Shown here: positions 6,149 to 6,921 of the stretch, in pieces
Numbering within the stretch: the first letter of the stretch is position 1
How the letters are laid out: each line of letters starts with the position of its first letter
Source: JAAYCI01 sp964367945
GTDB taxonomy: Bacteria; Bacillota; Clostridia; Oscillospirales; Ruminococcaceae
Length of the DNA: 6,921 nt
Assembly (NCBI GenBank): GCA_964367945.1
Contig: CAYIZZ010000113.1
Location: forward strand, 1-6,921
Reading direction: 5' to 3'
Position numbers and translations under genes: made by a program
The notes under the pieces: model-generated
Told to the model about the DNA's origin: nothing
The model's input: only the letters and a program-made list of their open reading frames with translations
Database searches by the model: none

Positions 6149-6921
6149 TTACTCTGCTTCAACTTCAGGTGATACAACAGTTTCTTCGGCAGAAGCGGAA
6201 GCTACCACAACTTCTTCACTTTGCTCAGGTGCTTTTTCAGGCTCCGGCAAAAGTGCTTTCATTGAAAGGCTGATGCGGTTACGATCAAAGTCCATATCCA
6301 GCATCTTCACTTCTACTACATCGTCCACTGCCAACACGTCTGCAACTTTCTCTACACGATCATAAGAAATCTCAGAAATGTGTACCAAGCCATCAATGCC
6401 CGGCAAGATGCGAACGAATGCACCAAACTGTGTCAAGCTGACAACAGGTGCTTTAAATACACTACCTACAGGATATTCTGTTTTCAGTTTTTCCCATGGG
6501 TTATCTTGTTGTTTTTTGAAGCCCAGTGACACTTTTTTGTTTTCACTATCTACTTCTTTTACATAAACTTCAATGCTATCGCCAACATTCACCACTTCGC
6601 TGGGATGTTTGATGCGGCTCCATGACAGCTCTGAAATATGCACAAGACCATCTACCCCGCCAATGTCCACAAATGCGCCATAGCTGGTAAGGCTTTTTAC
6701 TGTGCCAACATATTGTTTGCCATCTTCTACTGTACCCCAGAAAGCCTGGCGTGCTTCACGTTGTTCTTCAGCCAACACCTCGCGGATGCTACCAATAGTG
6801 CGACGTGGTGAAAACTCTTTAATTTTCAGTTTCACGTGTTTGCGCACTAAAGCAGTGTAGTCTTCGCCACGACGAGCCGTTGCCTGGCTTGCGGGAATAA
6901 AGACTTTCACGCCTTTAACAT
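6149..6921 (-). CDS. S1 RNA-binding repeat protein, 3' part (likely the C-terminal half of an IspH-S1 fusion)
   Basis: The frame is open to the window edge and reads V-K-G-V-K-V-F-I-P-A-S-Q at the cut, mid-domain of an S1 repeat. The gene therefore continues beyond 6921, and the GTG at 6910 is an internal valine, not a start. What remains is the end of one S1 repeat, closing with IGSIREVL; a complete repeat at about 6727-6515 (YGAFVDIGGVDGLVHISELS); another at about 6475-6254 (FGAFVRILPGIDGLVHISEIS); and an acidic low-complexity tail. S1 repeats bind single-stranded RNA and help mRNA loading on 30S. The linker and repeat pattern resemble the bifunctional HMBPP reductase (IspH)-S1 proteins of Clostridia, but the IspH half is not in view. 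A plain S1-like protein is the alternative. Confidence 0.85.
   Translation of the reverse strand, partial: VKGVKVFIPASQATARRGEDYTALVRKHVKLKIKEFSPRRTIGSIREVLAEEQREARQAFWGTVEDGKQYVGTVKSLTSYGAFVDIGGVDGLVHISELSWSRIKHPSEVVNVGDSIEVYVKEVDSENKKVSLGFKKQQDNPWEKLKTEYPVGSVFKAPVVSLTQFGAFVRILPGIDGLVHISEISYDRVEKVADVLAVDDVVEVKMLDMDFDRNRISLSMKALLPEPEKAPEQSEEVVVASASAEETVVSPEVEAE

Noticed and set aside
6908..6910. GTG at 6910 as the start of the S1-domain protein
   Set aside because: The frame is open to the window edge and the residues there are the middle of an S1 repeat, so the gene is truncated by the window.

Overview
This window looks like a piece of a Clostridia chromosome, most plausibly from the Oscillospirales/Ruminococcaceae side. 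That is inference from gene content: a bacterial RqcH, a TrmK-Nif3 pair, a DUF1858 redox protein, and an S1-repeat protein whose visible part resembles the C-terminal half of the IspH-S1 fusions known from that group. Base composition is moderately AT-rich. All eight protein genes, and the one candidate RNA gene, lie on the minus strand, so transcription runs from the right edge towards position 1.

Reading in the direction of transcription: (1) 6921-6149 holds the 3' part of an S1-domain gene entering from outside the window, closed by a strong hairpin terminator at 6071-6107. (2) 6020-5265 holds a TraX-family membrane acyltransferase. (3) A promoter with a perfect -10 box (5213-5241) starts a tight run: DUF1858 CxxC protein, TrmK tRNA methyltransferase (3-nt gap), then a Nif3-like metal protein (13-nt overlap). 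(4) A weaker terminator-like hairpin (3469-3499) separates Nif3 from rqcH, so rqcH and the genes after it may be partly uncoupled. (5) rqcH is followed closely by a membrane protein of the DUF1624/HGSNAT family and a FlK-like hotdog thioesterase. (6) The last 310 bases hold no convincing protein gene. They hold a promoter, a series of RNA hairpins and a rho-independent terminator, together a candidate structured RNA of about 270 nt.

A translation theme runs through the middle: a tRNA m1A22 methyltransferase, the ribosome quality control factor RqcH, and the S1-repeat protein. A second, looser theme is acyl-group chemistry: two membrane acyltransferase-like proteins and one acyl-CoA thioesterase. 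The protein genes are ordinary housekeeping or accessory genes. The item most worth a second look is the RNA element at 5-310. It has its own extended -10 promoter, at least four local hairpins, and a near-duplicate of its terminator's 5' arm about 130 nt upstream. It could be an independent non-coding RNA (a raiA-motif-like RNA is one possibility) or an attenuated leader of a gene beyond position 1.
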